A DNA stretch of 64,000 nt, from NCBI RefSeq assembly GCF_025602895.1, contig NW_026516341.1:1-64000 (forward strand), in the 5' to 3' direction. Both the position numbers and the translations under genes were made by a program. A model generated the notes under the pieces. The model was not told the DNA's origin, made no database searches, and worked only from the letters and a program-made list of their open reading frames with translations. This DNA is from Polychytrium aggregatum (lineage: Eukaryota; Chytridiomycota; Chytridiomycetes; Polychytriales). Positions 8,331-19,158 of the stretch are shown piece by piece (the stretch's first letter is position 1; the number at the start of each line of letters is the position of its first letter).

Positions 8331-11300
8331 TTAAGAAGGCTTCCTGCGAGGAGCCCTGCGTGTGCTCTTTATTTGGGGCTCCTCGAGGTGTTTACCGTAT
8401 TTACTCAGCTCCTCGGGTGCATGGGACAAGTCCTCCAGTGTTTGCCATGTGTTGCCCGAGTGTGGGTAACCAACCCACTTGACATAAAACCGAAGTGACC
8501 CATCAGCCACTTTCTTGTGCCTCACGATCCTTTCGACTTCATATTCTTGAGTATAGTATTGTCCGAGGTCGTCTTCCAGTGGTGCGTCGTCCGGGACACC
8601 TTCGTCGGCGTCGGGGAACTGTGCTGGACTGCGGGTCGTGTGGCGACGCAGCTTGGACACATGGAAGACAGGATGGAGCTTGCTTCCAGGTGGCAAGTCC
8701 AACAGGTAGTTGAGGGGACTGGGTCGGGCCGCTATCTTGAACGGTCCTCGGTACTTGGGCAACAACTTCTTTGACTGGGCTTCGGGGACCTTGATGTTGT
8801 CGGCGTCCAGGTAGACAAGGTCTCCAACTTCAAAGGAGACATCCTGGTGTCGGCGGTCGTAGTACTTCGCCATCACTTGTTGCGCATCCGTGAGCGCGTC
8901 GGCGATCATCTTGTGTCGGACTTGATGATCTTTGACAAAGGCACTTGGTTTGGGAGGCAATCCAGCCGTGGACTCGGTCAGTGTCAAGGAGGTGGGAACA
9001 TCAGGCTGGAATCCGTAGAGCGCCTCAAAGGGGCTCAAGCCAGTTGTGCTCGACTTGGCGGTGTTGTATGCAAACTCTGCATGACTCAGCTGTATGTCCC
9101 AGTCGTCTTGGCTGGTCGAGGCGTATGTCCTCAGGTATTGCTCGAGGGTGCGGATCGTCCGCTCGGACTGTCCATCCGTTTGTTGGTGGTGCGAGGTTGA
9201 CATGTTCAGCTTGGTGCCGAGATGGTCGAACAGACTTGTCCAAAACAAGGAGGTGAATCGGGGGTCTCGATCACTGACGATGGACTTTGGGAGGCCGTGG
9301 TGCTTGAACACATGCTTGAAGAACAGCAGTGCAAGGTCAGGCGCGGAGCATGTCGTCTGGCACGGCACAAAGTGTGCCATCTTGCTGAACCTGTCGACAA
9401 AGACAGCGATTGCATCGTGGTCCAACTTGGTCGTCGGTAGATGCGTGATGAGATCCATGGACATGCTGGTCCAGGGGCGGTCGGGAACAGGCAGGGGTTG
9501 CAGCAATCCTTGCTCTCGGGTCGTGCGTGACTTGACCATCTTGCAGGTATGGCAGGACTCGATGTACTTCTCGACGGTGCGCTTCATTCCAGGCCAGTAT
9601 GCGACTTTGGCCAGTCGGTCGTATGTCTTCTCGACTCCAAAGTGTCCAGCGAGGGGCGAGTCGTGGACCTCTTGGAGCAACTTGGTCTTCAACGACGGAA
9701 TGTCCGGCACACAGACACGGCTGTCCTTCTTCAGGAGGAGCAGGCCATCACGCACTGTGTACTCGGATGATTCGTCGTCCTTGGGGAGCTTAGACACCTT
9801 TCGGAACAGTTCTCCGAACTGTTTGTCGTTGGCGATGTTGTCTCGGACAACATCCAGCATCGTGTTGTCGACACTGACAGTCGACTCGTACAGTGACGCC
9901 AATTGGTAGTCGGGGCGTCGGGACAGTGCGTCAGGCACCACATTGAGTTTGCCTTTCTGGTATACAACCTCGTAGTTGTACTCGGCGAGGAACTCCATCC
10001 ATCGCGCTTGGCGTCGGCTCAGGTTCTTCTTGGTGTCGAGGTAACGCAGTGACTGGTGGTCCGTCACAATCTTGAAGGGCTTGGCGGTACCGTGGAGGTA
10101 CACTCGGAACTTCTGCAGCGCGTAGATGATCGCAAGCTGCTCCTTCTCGTGCACGGGATAGTTGATCTCGTGTTGGGACAGTTTGCGCGACTCGAAGGCA
10201 ACGGGCCTTCCCTCCTGCATCAAAACAGCTCCCACCGCAAAGTCGGAGGCGTCGGTGTGCACGGAGACATCCGTGTTCGGGTCGAACACAGCGAGGACAG
10301 GAGCGTTCGTCAAGGCGTGCTTGAGGGTCTCGAACGCTTGGCGTTGTGGGTGGTCCCACACGAAGGGGCACTCTTTGCGGAGTAGGTCTGTGAGTGGACC
10401 GGCAGTGCGCGCCAGATCGGGGATGAATCGGCGGTAGTAGTTGACGAGACCGAGAAACGACTGCACGTCAGAGACGCATGCGAGCGGCGGCCACTCGACC
10501 ACAGACTTGACCTTGGCGGGGTCGACTTCGATTCCTCTTCCTGAGACAACGTGTCCCAGGAACGGGACTTGATTCTTGAAGAACTCACACTTGGACAGTT
10601 TGGCATACAACTTGTGCTCGCGTAGCTTGGCCAGCACGCGGGCGACATGACCTTCATGGGTCGCTTCATCCTTGCTGTACACAAGGATATCATCCAGGTA
10701 CACGATGACAGAGTTGTCGAGCTCTTGGCGGAACACATCGTTCATCAGCTGCATGAACGTGGCAGGTGCGTTCGTCAATCCGAACGGCAGCACTAGGAAC
10801 TCGTACAGTCCGTAGCGAGTCCTGAAGGCGGTCTTGTGGACATCATCCTCGTGGATGCGGATCTGATGGTAGCCTGAGCGGAGGTCTATCTTGCTAAAGA
10901 CCTTTGCTCCACTCAGACGATCCATCAACTCGTCGATCCTGGGCAACGGGTAGGTGTTCTTGATGGTCTGTTTGTTTAGTGCGCGATAGTCGACGCACAT
11001 CCTGAGATCACCTTCTTTCTTCTTGACAAAGAGCACTGGTGCACCATACGGTGACTGGCTCGGGCGGATGAACCCATGGGCGAGGAGGTCATCCAACTGG
11101 CGCTTGAGTTCGTCCATCTCCGTCAGCGACAGTTGGTACGTCGGTCTTGACGGAGGCGACGAGCCTGGTTCGATGTCGATGCGATGATCGACGGTGCGTT
11201 GGGGTGGCAGGCATTGTGGCAACTGGTCGGGGAATACGTCCTTGTACTCGTCGAGCAGCTTGGTCACCACAGGCGGGGGACCGGGACCGGCTTGGTCGGT

Positions 11301-12263
11301 GTCGTCGACCTCACGCACGACACAGAGGAACGACGTGTCCTTCTTGATCAGCCTCTTGAATTGCATGGCTGAGAGGAGAGGTGGCATGTTGGGTGAGGCC
11401 ATGCCCTGCAGGACAATGTCAGGGCCAACACGGACAGTGCGGCCTTTCCAGTCGACGACTGGAGTCGGCTCGGCACGAGCAAGCCAGCTCATGCCGAGGA
11501 TGGCATCGAACTTGGTGTCGATCACTTGGAACAACAGGACAGGATGGTACTTGGGATGGAGGGCCACTCGCAGGACCACTTGGTGTGTGCACTGCTGCAC
11601 ACGATCGTCTGCAAGCGCCACACTCATCGGCGACTTCTTCTTGGTTGCATGTATGTTGAGCTCCTGGAGCAAGCGTCTGCTGACAAAGTTGCAGCTTGCT
11701 CCAGAGTCCACCATCATTCGGACGGTGTGACCTTGGACGGTGGCAGGGAGGTACAGCAGGGACTCTTCATGGTCCTCCTGCACAGCCTCCTGCACCATGA
11801 CTTGACTTGGGGGAACGGGCGACACTTGGTCTTGGTTGGCTTCATCACGGCCACTCGGACATTTTGGATAGGGTTCGGCCATTGCGGGGGCCTGCGGCGT
11901 CAGCACGCCATTGCACACGACGTCCACGGCTTGCGGACACATGTCGGAAGCATCCGACACACACGACTTGACAGGGGTGAGGGCACAGGCGGTCCTGTCC
12001 CTCAAGGGTTCTTGATTTTCTTTTTTGTTTTGGTTTTCAATTTTGGTTTTCTCTTCACGTTCGTGGAGAGGCAGGCGGCTTGCGCCACCATGCACCTCTC
12101 GCACGACGCACAACACTTGGTTTGTTTCTCCTTCGGGGGAGGGGGCGAGGTGAACTTCCTCTGGAGACGCGTGGACTGCATTGAGCAATCCACGGCGTTG
12201 GTCTCCTACTAGGGCTCCAGAGCCACCTAGTAGGGTCGGCCGTTTCCCGACTTCATGGGGCAC
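8331..12263 (-). CDS. pol: Element 3 pol polyprotein with chromodomain
   Basis: This 1310-residue open frame holds an aspartic protease ([16 protein letters not shown]), reverse transcriptase ([39 protein letters not shown]), RNase H ([26 protein letters not shown]), integrase ([51 protein letters not shown]) and a C-terminal chromodomain in frame ([26 protein letters not shown]). The start overlaps the end of gag by 37 bases in the -1 frame, so a -1 frameshift is expected. No stop or frameshift was found. Confidence 0.96.
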   Translation of the reverse strand: MPHEVGKRPTLLGGSGALVGDQRRGLLNAVHASPEEVHLAPSPEGETNQVLCVVREVHGGASRLPLHEREEKTKIENQNKKENQEPLRDRTACALTPVKSCVSDASDMCPQAVDVVCNGVLTPQAPAMAEPYPKCPSGRDEANQDQVSPVPPSQVMVQEAVQEDHEESLLYLPATVQGHTVRMMVDSGASCNFVSRRLLQELNIHATKKKSPMSVALADDRVQQCTHQVVLRVALHPKYHPVLLFQVIDTKFDAILGMSWLARAEPTPVVDWKGRTVRVGPDIVLQGMASPNMPPLLSAMQFKRLIKKDTSFLCVVREVDDTDQAGPGPPPVVTKLLDEYKDVFPDQLPQCLPPQRTVDHRIDIEPGSSPPSRPTYQLSLTEMDELKRQLDDLLAHGFIRPSQSPYGAPVLFVKKKEGDLRMCVDYRALNKQTIKNTYPLPRIDELMDRLSGAKVFSKIDLRSGYHQIRIHEDDVHKTAFRTRYGLYEFLVLPFGLTNAPATFMQLMNDVFRQELDNSVIVYLDDILVYSKDEATHEGHVARVLAKLREHKLYAKLSKCEFFKNQVPFLGHVVSGRGIEVDPAKVKSVVEWPPLACVSDVQSFLGLVNYYRRFIPDLARTAGPLTDLLRKECPFVWDHPQRQAFETLKHALTNAPVLAVFDPNTDVSVHTDASDFAVGAVLMQEGRPVAFESRKLSQHEINYPVHEKEQLAIIYALQKFRVYLHGTAKPFKIVTDHQSLRYLDTKKNLSRRQARWMEFLAEYNYEVVYQKGKLNVVPDALSRRPDYQLASLYESTVSVDNTMLDVVRDNIANDKQFGELFRKVSKLPKDDESSEYTVRDGLLLLKKDSRVCVPDIPSLKTKLLQEVHDSPLAGHFGVEKTYDRLAKVAYWPGMKRTVEKYIESCHTCKMVKSRTTREQGLLQPLPVPDRPWTSMSMDLITHLPTTKLDHDAIAVFVDRFSKMAHFVPCQTTCSAPDLALLFFKHVFKHHGLPKSIVSDRDPRFTSLFWTSLFDHLGTKLNMSTSHHQQTDGQSERTIRTLEQYLRTYASTSQDDWDIQLSHAEFAYNTAKSSTTGLSPFEALYGFQPDVPTSLTLTESTAGLPPKPSAFVKDHQVRHKMIADALTDAQQVMAKYYDRRHQDVSFEVGDLVYLDADNIKVPEAQSKKLLPKYRGPFKIAARPSPLNYLLDLPPGSKLHPVFHVSKLRRHTTRSPAQFPDADEGVPDDAPLEDDLGQYYTQEYEVERIVRHKKVADGSLRFYVKWVGYPHSGNTWQTLEDLSHAPEELSKYGKHLEEPQIKSTRRAPRRKPS

Positions 12264-13048
12264 TCCTTGGCCTGGTGTCCCGGTCGGTGACAGAAGAAGC
12301 AGGAACCATGGCGGAGGTCCTCCTGCTTCTGTCTGTCCTTGGGGGAGACAGTGGCAGCTTGCTGGAACCGGGAGCGGGGAGGGCCACGAGCCTCCATGGC
12401 GTTGACGTCAACGTCCATGGGCTCAGGCATGGGTCTTGCGGGCGGGGCCGGGCGAGGCGGACGGGCTGGGACGTGATGAGACCGATGGCCGCCTGCCAGC
12501 TGCGGGTAGAACTGGCGGCCATGGTACTGGACGTTGTCGAGGTTCTCGGCAACGTCCATCATCACGTCCAGGGACTTGCGGGCATCAGGGTTGCTGGCGA
12601 TGTACTCTCTGATCTTGGGCTTGAGGCCCTTCTGGAAGAGGTACATCGCATCAGCAGAGCCCAGCTCCTCAATCTGGGAGGAGAGGTCTTCAAACTCCTC
12701 GATGTAGCGGGTCACAGAACCACGCTGCACGAGAGAGTATAGCTTGTCACGGGCAATGAGTTCAGCATTGGGGCTGCCGAAGCGGCGACGGAGGCGGTCC
12801 TTGAAGTCGTCAAACACACCTTCGCTCTGCTCGTCGAACCCTTGGCGGCGGTACCAACGGTACGCCTGGTCCTTTAAGCAGAGCTTGGCGGCGACGATGT
12901 GGTGGGTGGGGGCGACTTGGGCAGCATCGAGGTAGTCCTCGAGTTGCTGCAGCCAGTCCTCCACCGAGGAGGAGCGGCTCTTCCCAGTAAACACTGGGGC
13001 ACGGAAGGTCTTGAGGAAGGCTTCCGGAAGTGGGCGGGGGTTGCTCAT
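12227..13048 (-). CDS. gag: Element 3 gag
   Basis: This 273-residue gag has a capsid-like core ([28 protein letters not shown]) and one zinc knuckle ([14 protein letters not shown]). The first ATG in good agreement with other gag proteins is at 13048. An earlier ATG in the minus strand spans the LTR/primer-binding-site boundary at 13171, as in element 2. Confidence 0.93.
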   Translation of the reverse strand: MSNPRPLPEAFLKTFRAPVFTGKSRSSSVEDWLQQLEDYLDAAQVAPTHHIVAAKLCLKDQAYRWYRRQGFDEQSEGVFDDFKDRLRRRFGSPNAELIARDKLYSLVQRGSVTRYIEEFEDLSSQIEELGSADAMYLFQKGLKPKIREYIASNPDARKSLDVMMDVAENLDNVQYHGRQFYPQLAGGHRSHHVPARPPRPAPPARPMPEPMDVDVNAMEARGPPRSRFQQAATVSPKDRQKQEDLRHGSCFFCHRPGHQAKECPMKSGNGRPY

Positions 13049-13152
13049 GGCAGGGGCAGGCTCCAGGGACAGAGAGGAGAGTCGGTCGGCAAGAGAGGCG
13101 GGATCCAGCTTGAGGATCTAGAAAGAGGACAAACAGGACGAAAACAAGACGA

Positions 13153-13170
13153 GGATTTCCGATGCTACCA
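13153..13170 (-). other. Primer-binding site of element 3
   Basis: Directly after the 5' LTR the minus strand reads TGGTAGCATCGGAAATCC. TGGTAGC is the core complementary to initiator-methionine tRNA 3' ends in other Ty elements, but the following bases differ, so the primer tRNA is not proven. Confidence 0.7.
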
Positions 13171-13479
13171 TGTAACGTCCACTACTGGGACGTTGGGGCA
13201 AGACGGGGAGGGAGGGGGTACAAGACAAGACAGGACGGGGCAGAACAGGGCGGAGCTAGGCTACTCTAGCGGACGGGTGAGCTCGGGGAGCACTTACGTT
13301 TATTCACGATAAAACCGAACTCCAGACAAACGGGGGGAACGGGGGCAACCCGCAGGTATACCCTGCGGTGGCCTGCCTGCGGTGCGTGAAAACGCAAAGC
13401 GCAGCACAGGTCACGACCCACTGCGCCGCGCAGTACGCGCAGTACGCGCAGCACAGCGTCGGAGATACCATCTCCTACA
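13171..13479 (-). repeat. Element 3 5' LTR
   Basis: It is 309 bp and 308 of 309 bases match the 3' LTR. The boundaries are fixed by TG...CA ends and the GTCTG duplication. Confidence 0.95.
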
Positions 13480-13853
13480 GTCTGGGGTCGAAGGTGATGA
13501 CCAGAAACATGAGCGGGCGAAGGCGGGCTATTTATCTGTCTGGCGGTCCCGGAGGCGAAGCCTGCCGCAGCGGGGGCGAAGCAGCGGAGGCGGCGGGACA
13601 GCAGCCAGGCAGCAGCGGCTAACCGGAGAAACATGTGAAAGTCTGACAAATGCTCGGTGGCTGACAAATGCGGGTGACACAGCGTCTGACTAATGCATGG
13701 TCGATGACAAATGCTGGGAACACAGAGCGGCGTGTGCAACATGAGAGCAAGGAAAAAGGAAAGGCGTCGCAGGCAAAGGAAAAAGAAAGTGTGCGACGCA
13801 AACAGTGACACAAGTGCGACGGTGCAGCCAAGCGGGCAGAGGGATCTGTGACA
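13480..13853 (-). repeat. Element 2 5' LTR, outer segment
   Basis: It is the continuation of the LTR broken by element 3. It begins with the second GTCTG and ends at TGTGACA (plus strand), giving a minus-strand start of TGTCACAGATC. A TATA-like ATAAATA on the minus strand lies near 13530. The following bases belong to element 4. Confidence 0.75.
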
Positions 13854-14317
13854 ACGCCCCAGGGGACTTGGTTTGGCTCATGCATGCCAATATCAAAACT
13901 ACTCGTCCCTCCGAGAAGCTGGATTACCGGCGTATTGGCCCGTATACCATTAAGCGAAAGATAAACGAGGTGGCCTATGAATTGGACCTTCCATCGCACT
14001 TCCGCTTACATCCGGTGTTTCACGTCTCGCTCCTCGAGCCGCATAATAGGTCCACATTACCGAACCGAGTCGCTCCGCCACCACCTCCGGTTGAGGTAGA
14101 AGTCAATGTCGAGTACGGGGTGAAGGAATTCCTCGATTCGAAGACATTTGGCCGTGCCGATATGAAGTACCTCGTCTCGTGGAAAGGGTATTCAATGTCC
14201 GACGCGACGTGGGAACCATTGTCAAATTTGGTCAACGCACCAGAGACTATACGCGATTTCCACGCACGGTACCCAACCAAGCCGAAACCCTCCCAGCTGC
14301 AACGTATTCTGGGGTGA
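13854..14317 (+). pseudogene. Element 4: integrase C-terminus and chromodomain (remnant)
   Basis: The plus-strand frame encodes the GPY/F tail (GDLVWLMHANIK, DYRRIGPYTIKR, HPVFHVSLLEPHN) and a complete chromodomain (YGVKEFLDSK, YLVSWKGYSMSDATWEP), ending at a TGA at 14315. It is the opposite orientation to elements 1-3 and is cut at its 5' side exactly where the element 2 LTR ends. It is therefore the oldest layer of the nest. Confidence 0.9.
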
Positions 14318-14325
14318 GGGGAGAG

Positions 14326-14644
14326 TGATGTGACGGCCGGCACGCCGCCATCAGTACGCAACCTGCCGACACCCCGTCCTCTTGCTGGGCTGGCCGTATA
14401 AAAGGGCAGCACGCCCTCCCCGGGATAGGCCCAGCAAGAGGTGTCGTCTGTTTCCATCCGCCTGAATATACTTCTCCCCCAAGACGCAGACCCGTCCCAG
14501 CTCGTGATCCGTCAGTTTCACCCCATAATTTCCTCCCTCTCTCCAATTCATTACGTTCCCTTCGGAACGCCTACGATCACTAATCGATCATGTTCCGCTC
14601 CTCCCGTACGTTACCATACCATGAGCGTTGATGTTATTACCACA
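14326..14644 (+). repeat. Element 4 3' LTR (end uncertain)
   Basis: A purine tract (GGGGTGAGGGGAGAG) precedes TGATGTGACGG. A TATA box (TATAAAAG) lies near 14397. The right end is not proven: ends at 14590 (TGAT...ATCA) and 14644 (TGTG...CACA) are both possible, because no second LTR copy is visible for comparison. Confidence 0.6.
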
Positions 14645-14649
14645 TTCCG

Positions 14650-15083
14650 TTGAATAACTAAGCTTGCTTTGAGGCCCAGCTGTTACTCCTAGTAATTCAT
14701 AATTCTCCGTGCCGATGCCACCATTTATACAATGTCAGAGGAAAACCCTCACCAATATCCTCCCGGCTCTTGGGGATTGAAAGGTGTCAGCCATAGATCG
14801 CTCGCAAAATATACTTGTCAACCTTCCTAACTTCTATGAAAGGTTTGACGATCCCACAATCTTTTCGTTTCATTCTCTCCGAGCCCTTTTTATATCGGAG
14901 TCATATATGTATTTTCGTGAACGACCTGTCTGAAGCCATAGTATCAGCATGACTATGGTAATTGGAGGATTCATATCAATGAATTCTAGGCCAGGTGCAC
15001 ATCCCAGGCGCAATCCTGCTACTATAGAACCAGTAACTCCTTGAGAACGATTGAACAGTGATCCCGACATGTCCCCCTCATTG
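14650..15083. other. Gap without recognisable gene
   Basis: AT-richer sequence between the retroelement nest and the inverted repeat. I see no supported coding region or RNA gene. Confidence 0.5.
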
Positions 15084-15419
15084 TTCCACTCGCCCGGGCG
15101 GACAGGCCATGGGATTGCATTCAGTCTTGGTTGGTGATCGAGTGGCATGGCTGGTTTCGGGCGCTTGGGCTTGAATACACCAGGCTGATGTCCTGCGGCG
15201 ACGATGTACTGGCATGGATGTCGCAATGCGGGAGTGTGGTGCATGCATTGGGCTCTATGGACAGCCCCCACGGCTTCTCGATGTCAGAGTGGACGGCTTG
15301 GGCGGGCCGCTTGGCTTTCAGGCATTGTGCACAATGTTTGGACATGGAAGAGGTCGGTGGGTGTGTACTCAAGACCAGAAATCAACGACAACCCTGGCCC
15401 ACAACACGGCGTCCGGTTT
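15084..15419 (-). repeat. Inverted repeat arm A, TnpB/Fanzor-derived dispersed repeat
   Basis: It is a near-identical reverse complement of 18643-18978 (one difference in the stretch compared closely, T/C near 15291). In coding sense (minus) it carries the family core near its GTGTACTCAAGACC end, followed by a degenerate frame beginning MSKHCAQCLKAKR and including DIEKPWG and PHCDIHAS. That resembles a collapsed zinc-ribbon end of a TnpB/Fanzor-like protein. Confidence 0.8.
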
Positions 15420-15577
15420 GATTTCAGGTCCACCGTATCCTTGGACTCAATCTATCTGAGCACATCCAAAAAGTGATGTGGCTTCCGGAGACTCGGGAAC
15501 ATATATTGAACCAACCTCATGTTTTGTGCAGATGCCGATAAAACGCTGCGTCTCGAAACTTTTTGATATTCATTTCG

Positions 15578-18373
15578 TCAGTCCGATTCATCCTCCGGAT
15601 TTGGGAGGGGTGGCAGGAACGACTCGTCGGGATAGAGCTTCTGGAAGATTGAAGCAGCGTTCTCTGGAGCACTTTCTAAGCTGAAATGATCAAAATGGTT
15701 GCCAACCACGACGACTCGATCATCTACCCAGCTTTCGAAGCCGGGATACACGTACTCCTGGAAATACAGTGACAGCAGTGGGGTCGCTGATGGAGGCAAA
15801 TGGCCCTCGGAATCTTGAAGCAGTTACGATCCCAGTCAATCGATTATGCCATTCGCGATTATCATTATCAAACTTAACCCTTGTACAGCTGTGTGTCCTC
15901 GCTCGACGAGCGATGTGCACTCGAATCCCAGTTTCAACAGCAATTGACAAAATTCCCACGACATTAAGCCAATCAACCAACCTGCCAAAGCTGGAGACGC
16001 TTGCAATAGGGTCGTCACGCAGTTTTCGAGGTCTTGAGTGGCAGTTCCGGTCGCTTTTGTGATAAGGTATACAACGTCTGTGGACATTGCCTATCAGCGA
16101 TAGAAATCCTGACGGTCTTAGGTCATCCTATGACTGAGTTCGGCATTACTCCTCTCACTTACAGTATGGCTGTGGGGCGGCACCGGTATCGAAGCTTTGC
16201 TGGATTACTGATATACTGTTGGCGTTTCCAATGCTGTTGCGCGGAAATGCAATCGAGAGAAGGGACTGCGGTGGCCGAATGGAATGCTTCACAATAACCA
16301 CTGCTCTTGAGTAGAGCTCGGGTCTGGGTCAAGAAAGTGGACCAGTTAGCTCACGAGTCAAAATATTTTGGCCAGCCTGGTTCAAACACTGTCAGCCTTT
16401 TGCATTGCAGACCAAGCGCATAATTGGCAAATTGTAAAGTTCGTACTGTCGAGTGTCGGATGCTTGCAGATACTCTGGAGAAGCAATCAAGCTGGACGAG
16501 TTATATGTTGAGCCGTTGATGGCCACTGACACCCTCTCAGTCGTCTTCGCGAACTCGACTCGTTCCACCTGTTGCTGTAGCATGTATATTCCTCCGTAGA
16601 CAGCCGAGAGCCTTGAGATAATTTTCAGGCAGCGTCAGTAGGTTATGAGAAACATCGTCTCTATTCGAGTCGCAGCACTTGCTGCTAACCTGCAAAATGC
16701 CTGGCAGAGTTCGGATCCTGCACCATAGAGACAACTGAGGAAAGGTGTCTTTCCGAATCGACCGACTGAACGTAGATACAGCTGAATCTGACGAAGAGCG
16801 GCCCCGGTGGAGACTATAGCGGCAGAATGACTTAGAATACGTCAAAGTGTAAGGAATTGGATTGTCAAAGACATCAATCTGTCGTAAAGGTAGTTTATAC
16901 ACTTGCTTACCCGTGTCGATCTGGTCGGTATTATGAACCCCAGCAAGGACATACAGGATAGACTTGAGCTTCTCATTGAACTTTTGGCTTTCGAGGTAAT
17001 CGGCCAGCAGCGTATCTTCGATCTCTGTGGTATGGAAATGTGAAGCGGTTCGGGTTACACACGATGAAGTATCAAGTTTGTCCTAGCCAAGGCAAATTTG
17101 TCTCCAGAGTGCAGGTTGAGGACAGATAGCATCGTACTCGCATTCTTGAAAAGCACGGATGGCAGCCTTTTGACCGTCGGTCATACCTGTCAAGCCGTCA
17201 AGGCCACTCTCGTAGTTCAGCGCCATGGTCAAGAACTTCATGAGGCGTCGCTTGTCGAGAAGACTAACCTTGTCGTTCGAAAAAATATCCTCTTTTGCTC
17301 CAGGCATCTGGAAGAAAAAAATCAAGTCCGCCAGTGGCGCATTGATAGATCGCCGGTGACCAAAGCACGCATGGGCACAATCAATGCATACGATGCTCGG
17401 ATCAGTATCATTCCAGTCGAGGCAGCATATCCAGTCCATAGCACGGCTCCAGTCCATAGCACGGTCTCGGCTCCCAGCACGATCCCAGACTCCTGCTGCC
17501 CAACCTGCCTGTTCCAATACACCATCGAAGATGTAGACTTCTTCGAGAGCCTTGAATTCCAAGTACCGGCCGACACCTGATGAAATCAGTAACTCGACAA
17601 CGGGTCCACTGCTGAGAATGGCTTTTGGCGACAGTTCGATGTTGAATCTCCGGTGGTTGCTGAGGACATCGAGTAGGGCGGCGATGCAGTTCTCGCTGTC
17701 GGTTCTGTCCTCGACCAATGGTCCAGCGGACTTCACGTTATCGAGGGCTACTCGAAGGGCCTCATGGCCAGGGTCAAAGAGAGACTGAAAGGAAATAGGC
17801 GCCGAACCGTTGATCGATTGCTGTGAGTCAAGCGCCCCGACCAATAGCCTGGATTCAAACTCTTCCGCCTGAGGCTGGGGCTCTATGTGCACATAGGCCT
17901 CGAGGTTGCAATAAGGTGTGCCTTCTGGGTAGTTGGAGATTCCAAAACCAGAGCAAAATGCCTGCTGTAAATATCTATGCCGGAATCTGAACTTAACAAG
18001 ACAGGAGCGCTGTCATGCACAGCCATGACAGCAGCGTCATGCCGTACAGCCACCAATTGTCTACCTTTGGATGTCTGGGCAGATAAGTGCTCAATGAATT
18101 CTTTGAGATTGAGGGAGGCATGGCCCTCGCCGTAAAATGGGTTGCTGTCGATATGAAGAACGCTTCTTCCAGCGCGGCCAATCGCACTAGAGCACAAACA
18201 GGGTGCGAACGCTCATCAGTGGGTCTGTCGGCGAACCGCAATGAAAACAGGAAGCCAAGACAGCCATGCAACCCCCATCGCAGTCCGGATACCGTAACAT
18301 ACCCCGCCAGCATCGACTGAACCAGCCCAGTGCCGAGGATGATGACGTCGAATTCGTGCGAAATCGGGTCCAT
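15578..18373 (-). CDS. MRS6: Rab escort protein (GDI/REP family), multi-exon
   Basis: Rab escort protein presents newly made Rab GTPases to geranylgeranyl transferase II in the cytosol. Exon 1 (18373-18303) encodes the FAD-like GDI/REP start (FDVIILGTGLVQSMLAG). A GTATGT...CTAG intron leads to exon 2 from 18186 (IGRAGRSVLHIDSNPFYG). Further exons give the conserved block FNIELSPKAILSSG, VGRYLEFKALEEVYIFDG, SLLDKRRLMKFL, then DTLLADYLESQKFNEKLKS, GRFGKTPFLSCLYGAGSE with QAFCR, GGIYMLQQQVE, STDVVYLITKATG and the C-terminal FQKLYPDESFLPPLPNPED. The order and spacing fit REP rather than GDI, whose sequence-conserved region 3B is richer. Many introns; exon edges after exon 2 are approximate. The gene sits between two inverted copies of a repeat. 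Confidence 0.85.
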
Positions 18374-18642
18374 GTTCGCAACTCGTTCTCGAGGGAGCAA
18401 GGGGCGGGGATGCTTCGGACGAGATCAGCCAAGAGGGCATCGATGACCAAACGTCCGCGACCAGCCGGTGATCTCGCGCCGACGGACGCCAACCTCACCT
18501 CACCATCTGCTACTCCGTTCTCTCCCGTTCTCTCCCTGCTCGCCAGGCCGGAGATCGTGCCCGCGGCCACATCCAGCCTGGCGGCGCCGCTCTGTCGTTC
18601 GACTCGATTTGCTTCATGGCAGATACGCTCGCTCCCAAAACG

Positions 18643-18978
18643 AAACCGGACGCCGTGTTGTGGGCCAGGGTTGTCGTTGATTTCTGGTCTTGAGTACACA
18701 CCCACCGACCTCTTCCATGTCCAAACATTGTGCACAATGCCTGAAAGCCAAGCGGCCCGCCCAAGCCGTCCGCTCTGACATCGAGAAGCCGTGGGGGCTG
18801 TCCATAGAGCCCAATGCATGCACCACACTCCCGCATTGCGACATCCATGCCAGTACATCGTCGCCGCAGGACATCAGCCTGGTGTATTCAAGCCCAAGCG
18901 CCCGAAACCAGCCATGCCACTCAATCACCAACCAAGACTGAATGCAATCCCATGGCCTGTCCGCCCGGGCAAGTGGAA
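18643..18978 (+). repeat. Inverted repeat arm B, TnpB/Fanzor-derived dispersed repeat
   Basis: It is the reverse complement of arm A (15084-15419). The arms are separated by about 3.2 kb that contain the whole Rab escort gene. The coding sense is plus, away from that gene. Confidence 0.8.
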
Positions 18979-19158
18979 ACTGAACCGGCCCGACCCTCCG
19001 ATGCCATCTCGATGTGCCGCCGCTCATTGGACAGGGTACCTTCCAAAAGAGGAAATATTGAGTGCCGCACTTTTTTTTGGCTTTGGCCTTTTGAACCCGC
19101 GGTGTTGCTTTCGTCAAAGGCCAGCACCCCTCCCTCCGCGGCCCTCCAGATCGCCAGC

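Larger units (their letters stand above)
8013..13479 (-). mobile_element. Element 3: complete, apparently intact chromodomain Ty3/gypsy element
   Basis: It is 5467 bp with two 309-bp LTRs (8013-8321 and 13171-13479) that differ at one base (T at 8096, A at 13254), TG...CA ends and a perfect 5-bp target duplication GTCTG (8008-8012 and 13480-13484). Gag and pol are both open. The young age and open frames suggest that it may still be mobile. Confidence 0.96.
5849..13853 (-). mobile_element. Element 2: Ty3/gypsy retrotransposon broken by elements 1 and 3
   Basis: The pieces of element 2 are 5849-8012 and 13480-13853, separated by element 3. The minus-strand order is 5' LTR (13853 down to 7917, interrupted), gag (6859-7917), protease and the first part of reverse transcriptase, stopping at 5849 where element 1 begins. 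The rest of pol and the 3' LTR must lie left of the window. The element itself sits inside element 4, whose integrase tail resumes at 13854. Confidence 0.88.

Noticed and set aside
18374-18642. Separate small gene between the Rab escort start and repeat arm B
   Set aside because: Open frames on both strands are short, overlapping and without motifs; the stretch is more likely the Rab escort promoter.
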